NCBI GenBank assembly: GCA_964577055.1
Contig: CAZNWC010000004.1
Location: forward strand, 180,629 to 244,628
DNA: 64,000 bases
From: PNNG01 sp964577055
GTDB lineage: Bacteria; Bacteroidota; Bacteroidia; UBA7662
Direction of reading: 5' to 3'
A program made the position numbers and the translations under genes. Below are positions 24,712-34,259 of this stretch, piece after piece (positions within the stretch are counted from its first letter, which is position 1; every line of letters starts with the position of its first letter). The notes under the pieces are model-generated. The model was given only the letters and a program-made list of their open reading frames with translations, was not told where the DNA came from and made no database searches.

Positions 24712-25796
24712 ACCTGCCTTTTTTTACGCCTCTTGAACAATGGGAGCCCATGAGCGGCGCCGTACGCTGGACCAGTCCCTCCAACATCGCTTTGGTGAAA
24801 TACTGGGGCAAAACTGGGCTACAGCAGCCGGCCAATGCTTCTGTAAGCTTCACCCTCGATGCTTGCAAAACCGATACCCGTGTGCGCTTTGAGCCCAAAG
24901 CCGGTGGTGGCATGGAAGTATGGCTCGACGGACAGCGCAACCAAGCCTTTGAACCCAAAGTACAGGCCTTTTTCGACAAGATTGATGCTTTTTTCCCTTG
25001 GATCAAGCATTTTCAACTGACCATTGAAACCAGCAACACCTTTCCACACAGCAGCGGCATCGCCTCTTCGGCTTCGGGCATGAGTGCCTTGGCGTTGAAC
25101 CTCATGGGCATCGACCAGCTGTTGGGCAACGGGGTGCGGGTGCAGCCCGACGAGGACTTCATGCAGGCCGCCAGCTATTTCGCACGCATTGGGTCTGGGT
25201 CGGCATGCCGGTCGGTTTATGGCGGCCTGGTGATTTGGGGTGCCCATCCCGAAGTGGCAGCTGGCAGTCAGGATTACGGGGTGGCGTGGCCCGGCCAGGT
25301 AAACGAAGTGTTCAACACTTACCAAGACACCATTTTGCTGGTGCATGCCGGACAAAAATCGGTAAGCAGCAGCGTTGGGCACGGACTCATGCATGGCCAT
25401 CCATTCGCCAGTCAGCGATTCGAAGAGGCCCAAAAGCGCATCACACGCTTGGGAAGCATTTTGGTCAGCGGCGATTTGGACGCATTTGGTGCCTTGGCTG
25501 AAGCCGAAGCACTGATGTTGCATGCTTTGATGATGGCTTCTGAACCCTACTTCTTGCTCATGAAACCAGGTACTGTGGCGATTATTGAGAAAATCTGGGA
25601 TTTTAGAAAACAAAACGCTGTCCCTGTGCATTTTACACTTGATGCTGGTGCTAATGTGCACCTGCTGTACCCCCAAATGTACGCTGCAACGGTCAAGGCT
25701 TTCATTGACAACGAGTTAGCCCAACATTGCGAACAGAATGCGTATATTTGCGACGCAGTAGGCAAAGGCCCCGTGTTGTTAGAAACCGGATTATGA
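24708..25796 (+). CDS. mvaD: Diphosphomevalonate decarboxylase
   Basis: A 362-residue GHMP-superfamily enzyme that converts mevalonate 5-diphosphate to isopentenyl diphosphate with ATP. Motifs: SNIALVKYWGK (about 24-34), HSSGIASSASGMSALAL, FARIGSGSACRSVYGGLV, and FTLDAGANVHLLYP in the C-terminus. Start and stop codons overlap both neighbours (ATGA on each side), indicating translational coupling. Confidence 0.95.
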   Translation: MNLPFFTPLEQWEPMSGAVRWTSPSNIALVKYWGKTGLQQPANASVSFTLDACKTDTRVRFEPKAGGGMEVWLDGQRNQAFEPKVQAFFDKIDAFFPWIKHFQLTIETSNTFPHSSGIASSASGMSALALNLMGIDQLLGNGVRVQPDEDFMQAASYFARIGSGSACRSVYGGLVIWGAHPEVAAGSQDYGVAWPGQVNEVFNTYQDTILLVHAGQKSVSSSVGHGLMHGHPFASQRFEEAQKRITRLGSILVSGDLDAFGALAEAEALMLHALMMASEPYFLLMKPGTVAIIEKIWDFRKQNAVPVHFTLDAGANVHLLYPQMYAATVKAFIDNELAQHCEQNAYICDAVGKGPVLLETGL

Positions 25797-26731
25797 TAAA
25801 AGAATCGCTTTATTACGCCAAAATCCTTCTTTTTGGGGAATATGGGATCATTGAAGATGCCAAAGGCTTGAGCATTCCTTACAGCCAATACCAGGCGCAA
25901 TTTTCATTTGAAGATAGCGACCGTGAGGCTGCACGCAACAGCAACGGGCATTTGCGCAATTACTTACAATACCTTCGCGGCCTCGAAACAGCAGGCACTT
26001 TGCCAGTAGCACTTCAACTCGATGCCTTTGAAAAGGACATTGCAGCAGGTATGTATTTCGACTCAAGCATTCCGCAAGGCTTTGGAGTAGGCAGTTCGGG
26101 TGCGTTGGTGGCAGCAGTTTACGATCGTTATGCCATTCACAAGATTGAACCCAGTGAACAGCTCACGGGCGAGCAGATTGCTGGTTTGAAGCAGGTGCTT
26201 GGTCAGCTCGAAAGTTATTTCCACGGCCGTTCTTCGGGTATGGACCCGCTGATTTGTTACCTCAAGATTCCGATACTCATCAACAGCAAAACTGAATTGG
26301 GTACCGTTAGTTTACCTGCTGAAAAAGCCGGCAACGGGGCAATTTTCTTACTCAATACCGGCGAACCCGGCGAAACCCAACCTTTGGTCAACCTCTTTTT
26401 AGAGCGATTGAAGCAGGAGGGTTTCCGCAACATGATTCGCACCGAATTCAAAAAATACAACGACGAGTGCATCCATGCCTTTTTGAAGGGCGATGTAAAG
26501 CCGTTGTTCAGCAATTTGCGCAAGCTTTCGCAATTGGCCTTCGACAATTTCAAGCCCATGATTCCCGATTTGTTTCATGGCTTGTGGAAGCAAGGCATCG
26601 ATTCACGCGCCTACTACCTCAAATTGTGTGGATCGGGTGGTGGAGGCTACATTTTAGGCTTCACCCAAGATTACGAAAAGGCCAGCAAAATGCTCAAGGA
26701 CTATCAGCTCGAGGTGATTTATCGCTTCTGA
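25793..26731 (+). CDS. mvk: Mevalonate kinase
   Basis: A 312-residue GHMP kinase from the ATG at 25793, which overlaps the mvaD stop by 4 nt. The N-terminus LYYAKILLFGEYGII is the family's typical start, followed by IPQGFGVGSSGALVAAV (ATP loop), HGRSSGMDPLICY and KLCGSGGGGYILGF. It phosphorylates mevalonate, the first kinase step, although it comes last of the pathway genes in this operon. Confidence 0.92.
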   Translation: MIKESLYYAKILLFGEYGIIEDAKGLSIPYSQYQAQFSFEDSDREAARNSNGHLRNYLQYLRGLETAGTLPVALQLDAFEKDIAAGMYFDSSIPQGFGVGSSGALVAAVYDRYAIHKIEPSEQLTGEQIAGLKQVLGQLESYFHGRSSGMDPLICYLKIPILINSKTELGTVSLPAEKAGNGAIFLLNTGEPGETQPLVNLFLERLKQEGFRNMIRTEFKKYNDECIHAFLKGDVKPLFSNLRKLSQLAFDNFKPMIPDLFHGLWKQGIDSRAYYLKLCGSGGGGYILGFTQDYEKASKMLKDYQLEVIYRF

Positions 26732-26732
26732 G

Positions 26733-27626
26733 ATGGCCCGCCGCATACAAATACTTAGCCATGAACAGAGAATCACCTTGATTCGCTTCCTGGCTTTTTT
26801 ATCGCTCATCCGCTGGTATAATCTGCTGGTGGTAGCTGTGGCACAATACTTAGCTGCCTATTTTATCCTGCACAATGATCCGCCTTGGCAAGCCGTCGTT
26901 TTCGACTGGAAGTTGTTGGGTGTGGCATGTTCTACAGCTTTGTTTATTGCTGGCGGGTACATCATCAATGCCTTTTACGATATTGAAAAGGATCTTGCCA
27001 ATCGACCAGGCGAAGTGATCATGGGCAGGGTCATTTCTAAAGCCCAAGCCTTACGGGCCTGGGTACTGGTGAATACAGTTGGTTTATTGGTGAGTGCGGT
27101 ATTGAAAAAGGAGCTTTTGCTGTTCAATTTTCTATTTGCAGGTGCTTTGTGGTTTTATTCGCATAAACTGAGCAAAAAGCCTCTTTTGGGCGATGTGGCA
27201 GCTGCAGTATTAACCGTGGCGGCCTTTTTTGCCGTATGTGTTTATTACGGCTTTGTAAACCGTGTGATACTGATTTATGCGGCATTTATTGTGCTGATAA
27301 CACTCATCCGTGAACTGGTGAAAGACCTGGAAGGCATGAAAGGTGATTTGGTTTTTGGCTATCAGACATTGCCGGTGGTAAAGGGAGTTATGCATACCAA
27401 AATGTGGCTGTATGCACTCATGCTCAGTGCCATTGTGCCGTTTGCAGGCCTCTATATGATGGTGCCATTGAATCAGTTGCTGTATTATTTTGCCGCTTGT
27501 GGCATGGCATTGCTGGGTTGCGGTTGGTTGATTTATCGTGCCAAACAACCCAATGATTACAGCAGGGTAAACACTTTGCTCAAATTGCTGATTTTATCGG
27601 GTGTGGCGAGTATTGCCCTCATGTAA
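26733..27626 (+). CDS. UbiA-family prenyltransferase (geranylgeranylglycerol-phosphate geranylgeranyltransferase-like)
   Basis: A 297-residue membrane protein with about eight helices. The first prenyl-diphosphate/Mg site is NAFYDIEKDLANRP (about 80-93), the second IRELVKDLEGMKGD. It starts 1 nt after the mvk stop, so it belongs to the mevalonate operon. The closest family I recall in Bacteroidota is the archaeal-type DGGGP synthase group, but a menaquinone or haem-type acceptor cannot be excluded from the sequence. Confidence 0.82.
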   Translation: MARRIQILSHEQRITLIRFLAFLSLIRWYNLLVVAVAQYLAAYFILHNDPPWQAVVFDWKLLGVACSTALFIAGGYIINAFYDIEKDLANRPGEVIMGRVISKAQALRAWVLVNTVGLLVSAVLKKELLLFNFLFAGALWFYSHKLSKKPLLGDVAAAVLTVAAFFAVCVYYGFVNRVILIYAAFIVLITLIRELVKDLEGMKGDLVFGYQTLPVVKGVMHTKMWLYALMLSAIVPFAGLYMMVPLNQLLYYFAACGMALLGCGWLIYRAKQPNDYSRVNTLLKLLILSGVASIALM

Positions 27627-27642
27627 GGGCCCTATTGCGCAC

Positions 27643-27659
27643 AGCAGTTTCGAACTGCT
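27643..27659 (+). terminator. Hairpin after the mevalonate operon, weak terminator candidate
   Basis: AGCAGTT (27643-27649) and AACTGCT (27653-27659) pair across a TCG loop, 17 nt after the prenyltransferase stop. The flanking T run is poor, so termination is uncertain. Confidence 0.4.
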
Positions 27660-27744
27660 TGTTAAGGATAGATGATATCTTTCTTTATCCTTTTATCCTG
27701 TTTCAAAAGGCCGTAACTTTAGGGTAGTACCAAAAAGCAAGCCT

Positions 27745-28578
27745 ATGGACAAGATTTTGCTTGTGGTCGACCAGAGCATCAATGCCGGCGACCAACTTGA
27801 ACAGGCCTTTCGCCTGGCGCGCGAGCACCATGCAGTTCTCACTGGTGTTTTTGTGCAAGACCTCACCTTGGTGGATTATTACACGGTCTTGGGGGGTGAG
27901 CCCGTATACTACGAACATACTTTCGAAGTCATCAAGGAAAGCATGAACGAAAGTGAGAGGAAGACGGTGCAAAACATCAATTATTTTGTAGAGGAGTGCA
28001 AGAAGGCCGGCATTCGCTTCAGGGTACATTTCCAAAAGGGTGACCCTGTATCGGAATTGGTGAATGAAAGCCGCTATGCCGACCTCATGCTCATGGGATA
28101 CCATGCTTACAATACCTTGAGCATGGAAGGTGACCAGCAGCTGGTAAAAAACATGCTCAGCAAATCGCGCTGCCCCATGCTATTGTTGCCTGAAAAGGGC
28201 TATAACCCCGATGGAGTGGCCCTTTGCTACGATGGATCCGATAGCAGCTTACGCGCTATTGAAGCTTTTTATCACAATTTCCGTCCCAACTGCCAGGAAT
28301 GGCCGATTTATTTCCTGCGCGTGTTTGAAAAGTCCGATTTGGTGGAAGCAGTAGAAGACTCACTTCTTGAAATCCTCAATCTCCGTTTTAAAAATCTGCA
28401 GATTATTGACCTTGTTGGCAAGCCCAAGGATGAAATCCCTTATTTCGCTGCGCAAAAGGGAAATTTATTGGTGGTCATGGGTGCATACGGGGGCAGTGGA
28501 ATTGCACGTTTCTTCAGTGGCAGTACCGCCGATCATATTTTACGCACAGGCACCTTGTTAACCTATATTACACATTGA
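27745..28578 (+). CDS. Universal stress protein, two-domain
   Basis: A 277-residue protein made of two UspA-like domains. The first starts KILLVVDQSINAGDQLEQAF and includes ADLMLMGYH; the second has VALCYDGSDSSLRAIEAF and the ATP-binding-like loop VVMGAYGGSGIARFFSGSTA. Likely a cytosolic, nucleotide-binding stress protein. It ends 1 nt before the next Usp gene and probably shares its transcript. Confidence 0.9.
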   Translation: MDKILLVVDQSINAGDQLEQAFRLAREHHAVLTGVFVQDLTLVDYYTVLGGEPVYYEHTFEVIKESMNESERKTVQNINYFVEECKKAGIRFRVHFQKGDPVSELVNESRYADLMLMGYHAYNTLSMEGDQQLVKNMLSKSRCPMLLLPEKGYNPDGVALCYDGSDSSLRAIEAFYHNFRPNCQEWPIYFLRVFEKSDLVEAVEDSLLEILNLRFKNLQIIDLVGKPKDEIPYFAAQKGNLLVVMGAYGGSGIARFFSGSTADHILRTGTLLTYITH

Positions 28579-28579
28579 A

Positions 28580-29428
28580 ATGGCCAAAAATCCTTCCGTA
28601 GTCCAAAAAATCCTGGTCCCAACCGACTTTAGTACCAAAGCAGACCAAGCATTAAAAATTGCTTGCGATTTGGCACGTACAACCAGAGCCGAAATTGTTC
28701 TGTTGCATGCATTGGAATTGCCTTACAGCACAGGATTGCGGAAAGAAAAGCTGAGAATTGAATTGGAAAAGTCGGCCAAACCTGCGCTCAAGGAACAGCT
28801 CAAAAAAGCCAAGTCGCAATTGGCCCGATTAAAGGTCAAAGTTGAAGCGAAATTGGTTTTCGGTAATCCTATTCAAGCAATTGTACGGGAGGCTGCCGAA
28901 GGAAACTACGACCTCATCTGCATTGGCAACCGCATCAGCTCGGGCTTGCGGCGTTTTGTTTTCGACAATATCACCAATGGCGTCATCGATTTGGCACCCT
29001 GTCCGGTGTTGGCTACAACCGACAAGGTGAAGGAGGTAAACCTCAAGAGCATGGTATTTGGTACCGATTTTCGTGAAGGTGATTTGCAGATTTTATTTCG
29101 ATTGGCTCGACTTGCACGTGAACTCAAGAGCCACATAGATGTGGTGCATGTGTGCAAGAAAAGGAGCTTCGAAGAAGAATTGAAACTCGCCGGATTTGCG
29201 AGCTTGGCAGCACAAAAAATCGCGTACCGCGACATCGCCTTTCATCAATTTGTCGACAGTGATGTGGATGAGGGAATTGAATCTGCCATTAAATCCATGC
29301 ATGCCGGATTGATCATTCTTTCGCGCGAGCACCGCTCTTTTCTCGATGCATTGTTTGGCTCTGATGTGATTGATGACCTAGTGTACAAAGCAGAAATTCC
29401 GGTATTGGTGTTCCCCATTTCCCGATAA
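28580..29428 (+). CDS. Universal stress protein, two-domain
   Basis: A 282-residue tandem UspA-domain protein. Domain 1 begins QKILVPTDFSTKADQALKIA with ICIGNRISSGLRRFVFDNIT as the glycine-rich loop; domain 2 begins MVFGTDFREGDLQILFRLA and ends ALFGSDVIDDLVYKAEIPVL. The pairing with the previous gene is common in Bacteroidota. The central segment (about 60-90) is Lys/Glu-rich and helical. Confidence 0.9.
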   Translation: MAKNPSVVQKILVPTDFSTKADQALKIACDLARTTRAEIVLLHALELPYSTGLRKEKLRIELEKSAKPALKEQLKKAKSQLARLKVKVEAKLVFGNPIQAIVREAAEGNYDLICIGNRISSGLRRFVFDNITNGVIDLAPCPVLATTDKVKEVNLKSMVFGTDFREGDLQILFRLARLARELKSHIDVVHVCKKRSFEEELKLAGFASLAAQKIAYRDIAFHQFVDSDVDEGIESAIKSMHAGLIILSREHRSFLDALFGSDVIDDLVYKAEIPVLVFPISR

Positions 29429-29448
29429 AAACCGCTTTCAGCTTGCAG

Positions 29449-29481
29449 AACCGCAGTTGGCAACCCATGCCAACAGCGGTT
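29449..29481. terminator. Hairpin between convergent usp and mfd genes
   Basis: AACCGC-A-GTTGGC (29449-29461) pairs with GCCAAC-A-GCGGTT (29469-29481) around a 7-nt loop, with one internal A-A mismatch. It sits in the 55-nt convergent gap. T runs are short on both sides. Confidence 0.5.
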
Positions 29482-29483
29482 TA

Positions 29484-32400
29484 TTAGTGAAGTCCATGCA
29501 AGGCTTGCAAACGCATCAAGGCAACCTCAGCTTCGCGCACCCCTTCAAATTCGAGCAGCACCGTTGCTTTTACTTGCTTCATGCTCACCAAGCGAGGATT
29601 TTGTTGCACATACGTCAGAATGATCCCAAATACATCACTTTGGTAGAACCGTTCGTTGTTTCCCGGCACGAAATAGCACTTCATCTTCCCATTTTTGAGC
29701 AACACCTTTTCCATGCCAAGGGCTTTGGCCTCCCAACGCAACCTAATAAGGCTCATCAAGGTTTCGGCTTGCGTTGGGAGGGGCCCAAAACGGTCGATAA
29801 GCTCATTTTTGAAGCGTTCAAGCCCCTCTTCGGTTTCAGTATTGTCGAGTTGCATGTAAAGGCTCAAGCGCTCGCTTGTGCTGCGAACATAGCTGTCGGG
29901 CAGCAAGGCAGCCAAATCGGTATCGAGCTGTACATCGCGCACAAATTCTTGCTGTTGGGGCTCATCAAACAGACCGGCAAACTCAGTATCGCGTAATTCA
30001 CGCAAGGCCTCGTCTAAAATTTTCTGGTACATGTCGAAACCAATTTCGGTGATGAAGCCACTCTGTTCGGCCCCCAGCATATTGCCCGCGCCGCGAATGT
30101 CAAGGTCGCGCATGGCTATTTGGAAGCCACTGCCCAAATCGCTGTATTCTTCCAAAGCTTTGAGACGCTTGCGTGCTTCTGTGGTTAGTGTACTCAAAGG
30201 CGGGGTTACGAGGTAACAGAAGGCCTTGATGTTTGAACGGCCTACACGCCCACGCATTTGGTGCAAATCGCTCAAGCCAAAATTCTGAGCTTGGTTGATG
30301 ATGATGGTGTTGGCATTCGGGATATCGAGACCCGATTCAATGATGTTGGTAGCCACCAGCACGTCGTATCGCCCGTCGATGAAGTCGAGGAGGATGTCTT
30401 CCAGCTCTTCACCGTCCATTTGCCCATGACCTACACAAATACTCACCCGTGGACATAATTTACGAATCATTTGCGCCACATCTTGGATGTTTCCAACGCG
30501 GTTGTGGACAAAGAACACCTGTCCGCCACGGTCAACTTCATAATTGATAGCGTCTTGGATTTTTTCTTCGTCGAGCACAATCAACTCGGTATGTACAGGC
30601 TGCCTGTTCGGTGGGGGCGTGCTGATGACACTCAAATCACGTGCTCCCATGAGCGAAAACTGCAGCGTTCGCGGAATGGGTGTGGCCGTAAGCGTCAAGG
30701 TATCTACATTTACCCGCAATTGGCGGAGCTTTTCTTTTACCCCAACCCCGAATTTTTGCTCTTCGTCGATCACCAACAACCCAAGGTCTTTGAATTTTAC
30801 ACTCTTGCCTACTAGTTTATGGGTGCCTATTAAAATGTCGATTTTGCCTTGCTCCAGCTTTCCCAAAACTTCCTTTTGCTCTTTTGCCGAGCGAAATCGG
30901 TTGAGGTAGTCGACTGTTACCGGAAACTCAGCCAAGCGTTTGCTAAAGGTCTTGAAGTGTTGTAAGGCCAAGATGGTGGTAGGTACCAGCACGGCGACTT
31001 GTTTGCCATCGGTGGCGGCCTTGAAGGCTGCACGGATGGCCACCTCGGTTTTGCCAAAGCCTACGTCTCCGCAAACCAAACGATCCATCGGATACACTTT
31101 TTGCATATCGGCTTTGGTAGCTTCGGTGGCCTTGTACTGGTCGGGCGTGTCTTCATACATAAAGCTGGCCTCGAGCTCGTTTTGCAAATAGCTATCGGGT
31201 GAAAAAGCAAAGCCTGGCGTGCCCTTGCGCTTGGCATAAAGGGCAATGAGGTCCTTGGCAATATCCTTGACCTTGCTTTTGGTCTTGGTTTTGAGCTTTT
31301 CCCAGGCATCGCTGCCGAGTTTGTTCATGCGTGGTGGAACACCTTCTTTGCCGCTGTACTTGGCAATTTTGTGCAGACTGTTGATGCCTACATACAACAA
31401 ATCGCCATCGCGGTAAATGATGCGAACTGCCTCTTGTTGCTGTCCGTTTACATCAAGTTTTTCGAGTCCATCGAAAGTGCCAACCCCATGGTCGATGTGC
31501 ACCACGTAATCACCGGGCCGCAATTCTTTGATTTCTTTGAGGGTGAGTGCCTGGCTCTTGCCTTTGTATTCCCTCAGCCGGTATTTGTGGTAACGTTCAA
31601 AAATTTGGTGATCGGTGTATACACTCAGTTTAAGCTGCTTGTCAACAAAGCCTTCATGCAATGAGGTGTAGATCGGATAAAATAGCAGCCCAGCCTTTAG
31701 ATCTTCGAAAATATGGTACAGGCGTTCAATCTGCTTGGGCGTTTCGCTGAACAGTAAATTGCGGTAACCTGTCTTTTCGTTGGCTTGCATGCCTTCGATG
31801 AGCAGATTGAAGTTTTTGCGCACAGGAGGCTGCGGGGTAGCATCCCAGTCAATGGTAACCACATCCTTGCCTTTGAGCGGATCGCTTCCCCAACTCACCA
31901 AACGTTTTTCGAGCAACAGGTTTAGAAAGCTTTCGGGTGTTTCAAAGGCTTCGGTGGGGGTCAATTCTTCCAAACCCTCGGCTGCTTTCCAGTTGTCAGC
32001 GGCCTTTTCAAAGCTGTTGCCAATGCGGTCGGCAACCAAGCCGGGTTCCTTCATCCATACCACGGTATCGGCAGGCACAAAATCGAGCATGCTTTGCCGG
32101 CTCTCCTTGAGCAAATGGGTTTGCACATTGGGAATGAGGCTCAGGTGGTGGATGTTCTTCACGCTCAGCTGACTTTCGGTATTGAACGTACGGATGCTCT
32201 CTACCTCATCGCCAAACAATTCGATGCGGTAAGGCAAGTCGTGCGCAAAGCTGAAAACATCGATGATGCCGCCGCGGATACTAAACTGTCCGGGTTCGTA
32301 TACAAAATCCTCGCGCTCAAAGCCGTACTCTACCAGCATTTCGGTAAGGAAATCGAGCTTGAGCACGTCTTTCACCCGTATATCGATGGTGTTTTTGGTG

Positions 32401-32873
32401 ATGGTGAATTTGTTCACCACCTTTTCGGCCAGGGCTTCGGGATAAGTAACAATGAGCTCTCCCCGCGTTTTGGCGTGGTTCAACTGATTGAGCACCTCTG
32501 CGCGTTGCAGCACATTCCCCGAGTCGAGCCCCTCGGGGTCGTAATGTTTGCGGTAACTGGCCGGAAAAAACAGGATGTCTTTGTCGGGCAGCAAATTGCT
32601 CAAGTCGTTGTAAAAATAAGCTGCTTCCTCCCGCTCATTGAGCACCAGTAACAGGGTGCCGTGGTTTAGTTGCCAGCAGGCTGCAGCCAATACCGCCGGT
32701 AAGGAGCCGCTTAAATTGCGCAACTGCACCCTGGCCCGCTGAGCCTGTAGCTCTTTGCGCAAGCGTTGGTGCAAAGGATGCGCTCCATACAAGCCCAAAA
32801 GCTGCCCAACGGTACTTTCGGGCCTATCGGCCGTTTGTGATTGGGTGCTGGTAAGCGGCTGCAGTGCTCCCAT
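29484..32873 (-). CDS. mfd: Transcription-repair coupling factor
   Basis: A 1129-residue ATP-dependent translocase that removes stalled RNA polymerase and recruits UvrA. Order: UvrB-like N-terminal part, RNA-polymerase-interacting domain (YVVHIDHGVGTFDGLEKL), helicase with VCGDVGFGKTEVAI (Walker A, about residues 601-612), LLVIDEEQKFGV (DEEQ box), TATPIPRTLQ, then VATNIIESGLDIPNANTI and QMRGRVGRS, and a C-terminal TRCF domain. Its ATG overlaps the stop of the upstream lipoprotein gene by 1 nt (TAATG). Confidence 0.97.
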   Translation of the reverse strand: MGALQPLTSTQSQTADRPESTVGQLLGLYGAHPLHQRLRKELQAQRARVQLRNLSGSLPAVLAAACWQLNHGTLLLVLNEREEAAYFYNDLSNLLPDKDILFFPASYRKHYDPEGLDSGNVLQRAEVLNQLNHAKTRGELIVTYPEALAEKVVNKFTITKNTIDIRVKDVLKLDFLTEMLVEYGFEREDFVYEPGQFSIRGGIIDVFSFAHDLPYRIELFGDEVESIRTFNTESQLSVKNIHHLSLIPNVQTHLLKESRQSMLDFVPADTVVWMKEPGLVADRIGNSFEKAADNWKAAEGLEELTPTEAFETPESFLNLLLEKRLVSWGSDPLKGKDVVTIDWDATPQPPVRKNFNLLIEGMQANEKTGYRNLLFSETPKQIERLYHIFEDLKAGLLFYPIYTSLHEGFVDKQLKLSVYTDHQIFERYHKYRLREYKGKSQALTLKEIKELRPGDYVVHIDHGVGTFDGLEKLDVNGQQQEAVRIIYRDGDLLYVGINSLHKIAKYSGKEGVPPRMNKLGSDAWEKLKTKTKSKVKDIAKDLIALYAKRKGTPGFAFSPDSYLQNELEASFMYEDTPDQYKATEATKADMQKVYPMDRLVCGDVGFGKTEVAIRAAFKAATDGKQVAVLVPTTILALQHFKTFSKRLAEFPVTVDYLNRFRSAKEQKEVLGKLEQGKIDILIGTHKLVGKSVKFKDLGLLVIDEEQKFGVGVKEKLRQLRVNVDTLTLTATPIPRTLQFSLMGARDLSVISTPPPNRQPVHTELIVLDEEKIQDAINYEVDRGGQVFFVHNRVGNIQDVAQMIRKLCPRVSICVGHGQMDGEELEDILLDFIDGRYDVLVATNIIESGLDIPNANTIIINQAQNFGLSDLHQMRGRVGRSNIKAFCYLVTPPLSTLTTEARKRLKALEEYSDLGSGFQIAMRDLDIRGAGNMLGAEQSGFITEIGFDMYQKILDEALRELRDTEFAGLFDEPQQQEFVRDVQLDTDLAALLPDSYVRSTSERLSLYMQLDNTETEEGLERFKNELIDRFGPLPTQAETLMSLIRLRWEAKALGMEKVLLKNGKMKCYFVPGNNERFYQSDVFGIILTYVQQNPRLVSMKQVKATVLLEFEGVREAEVALMRLQALHGLH

Positions 32874-34120
32874 TATTCGGCCAAGAGGCTATCGATGGTA
32901 GCGGTGAATTCTTCTACGTAGCGGGTGTAAGCGGCGCCGGTAGCCGGACCGTCAAATCCGGTGTGTACTTTGCGCACCCTGCCGGTTTTGTCGAGGATCA
33001 AGGTGGTTGGGAAAGCCACCAATTTTTCCATTACAGGCAGGGCTGCACGCACATCCGCTTCATCGGGTTTGCCTGCAAAAACCATTTCGTATTCGGCCCC
33101 AAAACGCTGCTTCAAACGGCGGAGGTTGTCGTATGCTTTGGCGGGCATGGCGGTGCGCTCAAAGCCCATGCCTATGACCTCGAAGCCGCGACTGCGGTTT
33201 TTCTTGTGGAATTCGGCCAAAAAGGCGGTTTCATCCAAACAGTTCGGGCACCATGTGCCTAAAACCTGCAAAACCACTACTTTGCCTGCATATGCTGGCA
33301 TTTGGGGCCCAATGGCCTTGCCTTCGCTGTTGGTGAACGAAAAAGTTACTTGCTCATCGCGGTTGCGCAGACTGGTCAAGCTGTTTGGATCGGGCAAGCT
33401 GAAGTTGGGATTGCGCAGCGAACGAAAGGTTCTGATTTTGCTGGCTCCGGCATACAAATCGCCAGAAATGGTGCCGTCTTCATTTAGATTGGCTTTTACC
33501 AAATAAGCGCCTGAGCCATCAAAGCCACTTAACAAAATGCTGTCGCCGTCTAAAATGCCTGTCAGATACCGGTAATCCCCGGTAGGTGTTCTGAAAGTGC
33601 CATTCAACTCATTGCCTCGCTGGCTGAAAACACCCAAAGCAGGCGTAGTGTCGCCATTCGGCTTGTAAAAGGTGGTCTGCCATTCACCACTGATATCCTC
33701 TGGCAAACGGGTTACTTGTGCGGCAAATTTGTACTTGCCTCCGCGCGTTGCCGAAAATAGCAGACTGCTCTCCTCGTCGTATTTCACCCGGATGAGTCGG
33801 CCCACCAGGCTGTCTCCAAGCTCACTCACACCAGCAATGAGGGTGCTTTCAAAAACTGGAAAACGCGCAATCATGCTGTCGCCAATCACTTCCACTTCGC
33901 TGGTTTCAACCAATTGGTCGCCGTCTTGCAGTACCAAACTAAATGTACTGTCGCCCAAACGCGTCAAGCTGAATAAAAAGGGCAAATCACCACCATCGGT
34001 AGCCAAAGCACCACGCCATTCGCCTTCTTGCAAGCGGTATTTGGCTTCAATGTCAACGCCCCATTTACAGGCTTGTAACAGCAAAAGGCCCGCAAGGAGG
34101 CCGATAACGTTTTTGTTCAT
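32873..34120 (-). CDS. TlpA-like thioredoxin-fold lipoprotein
   Basis: A 415-residue protein from the ATG at 34120. A type II signal peptide ends in LLLLQAC with Cys18 as the lipid-attached residue. The middle (about 25-270) is a beta-rich region of unclear family. The C-terminal domain is TlpA-like: VVLQVLGTWCPNCLDETAF with WCPNC as the redox pair, and the cis-Pro loop VAFPTTLILDKTGRV. Probably a periplasmic thiol oxidoreductase. A TATTTTTG -7 element (34125-34132, minus) abuts the start, which supports it over the open frame further upstream. Confidence 0.88.
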   Translation of the reverse strand: MNKNVIGLLAGLLLLQACKWGVDIEAKYRLQEGEWRGALATDGGDLPFLFSLTRLGDSTFSLVLQDGDQLVETSEVEVIGDSMIARFPVFESTLIAGVSELGDSLVGRLIRVKYDEESSLLFSATRGGKYKFAAQVTRLPEDISGEWQTTFYKPNGDTTPALGVFSQRGNELNGTFRTPTGDYRYLTGILDGDSILLSGFDGSGAYLVKANLNEDGTISGDLYAGASKIRTFRSLRNPNFSLPDPNSLTSLRNRDEQVTFSFTNSEGKAIGPQMPAYAGKVVVLQVLGTWCPNCLDETAFLAEFHKKNRSRGFEVIGMGFERTAMPAKAYDNLRRLKQRFGAEYEMVFAGKPDEADVRAALPVMEKLVAFPTTLILDKTGRVRKVHTGFDGPATGAAYTRYVEEFTATIDSLLAE

Positions 34121-34259
34121 ACTGCAAAAATACATAACAGAAGTGCATGGAGGTTGGTTTAGTTTGGTTGTGCTATGACGCTCAGCGAGATGACCATTTA
34201 ACGCGTTTGTCGGATGAAAACGCAATGCACTAGTAACGAACAATTGCTTAAATTTGAGA

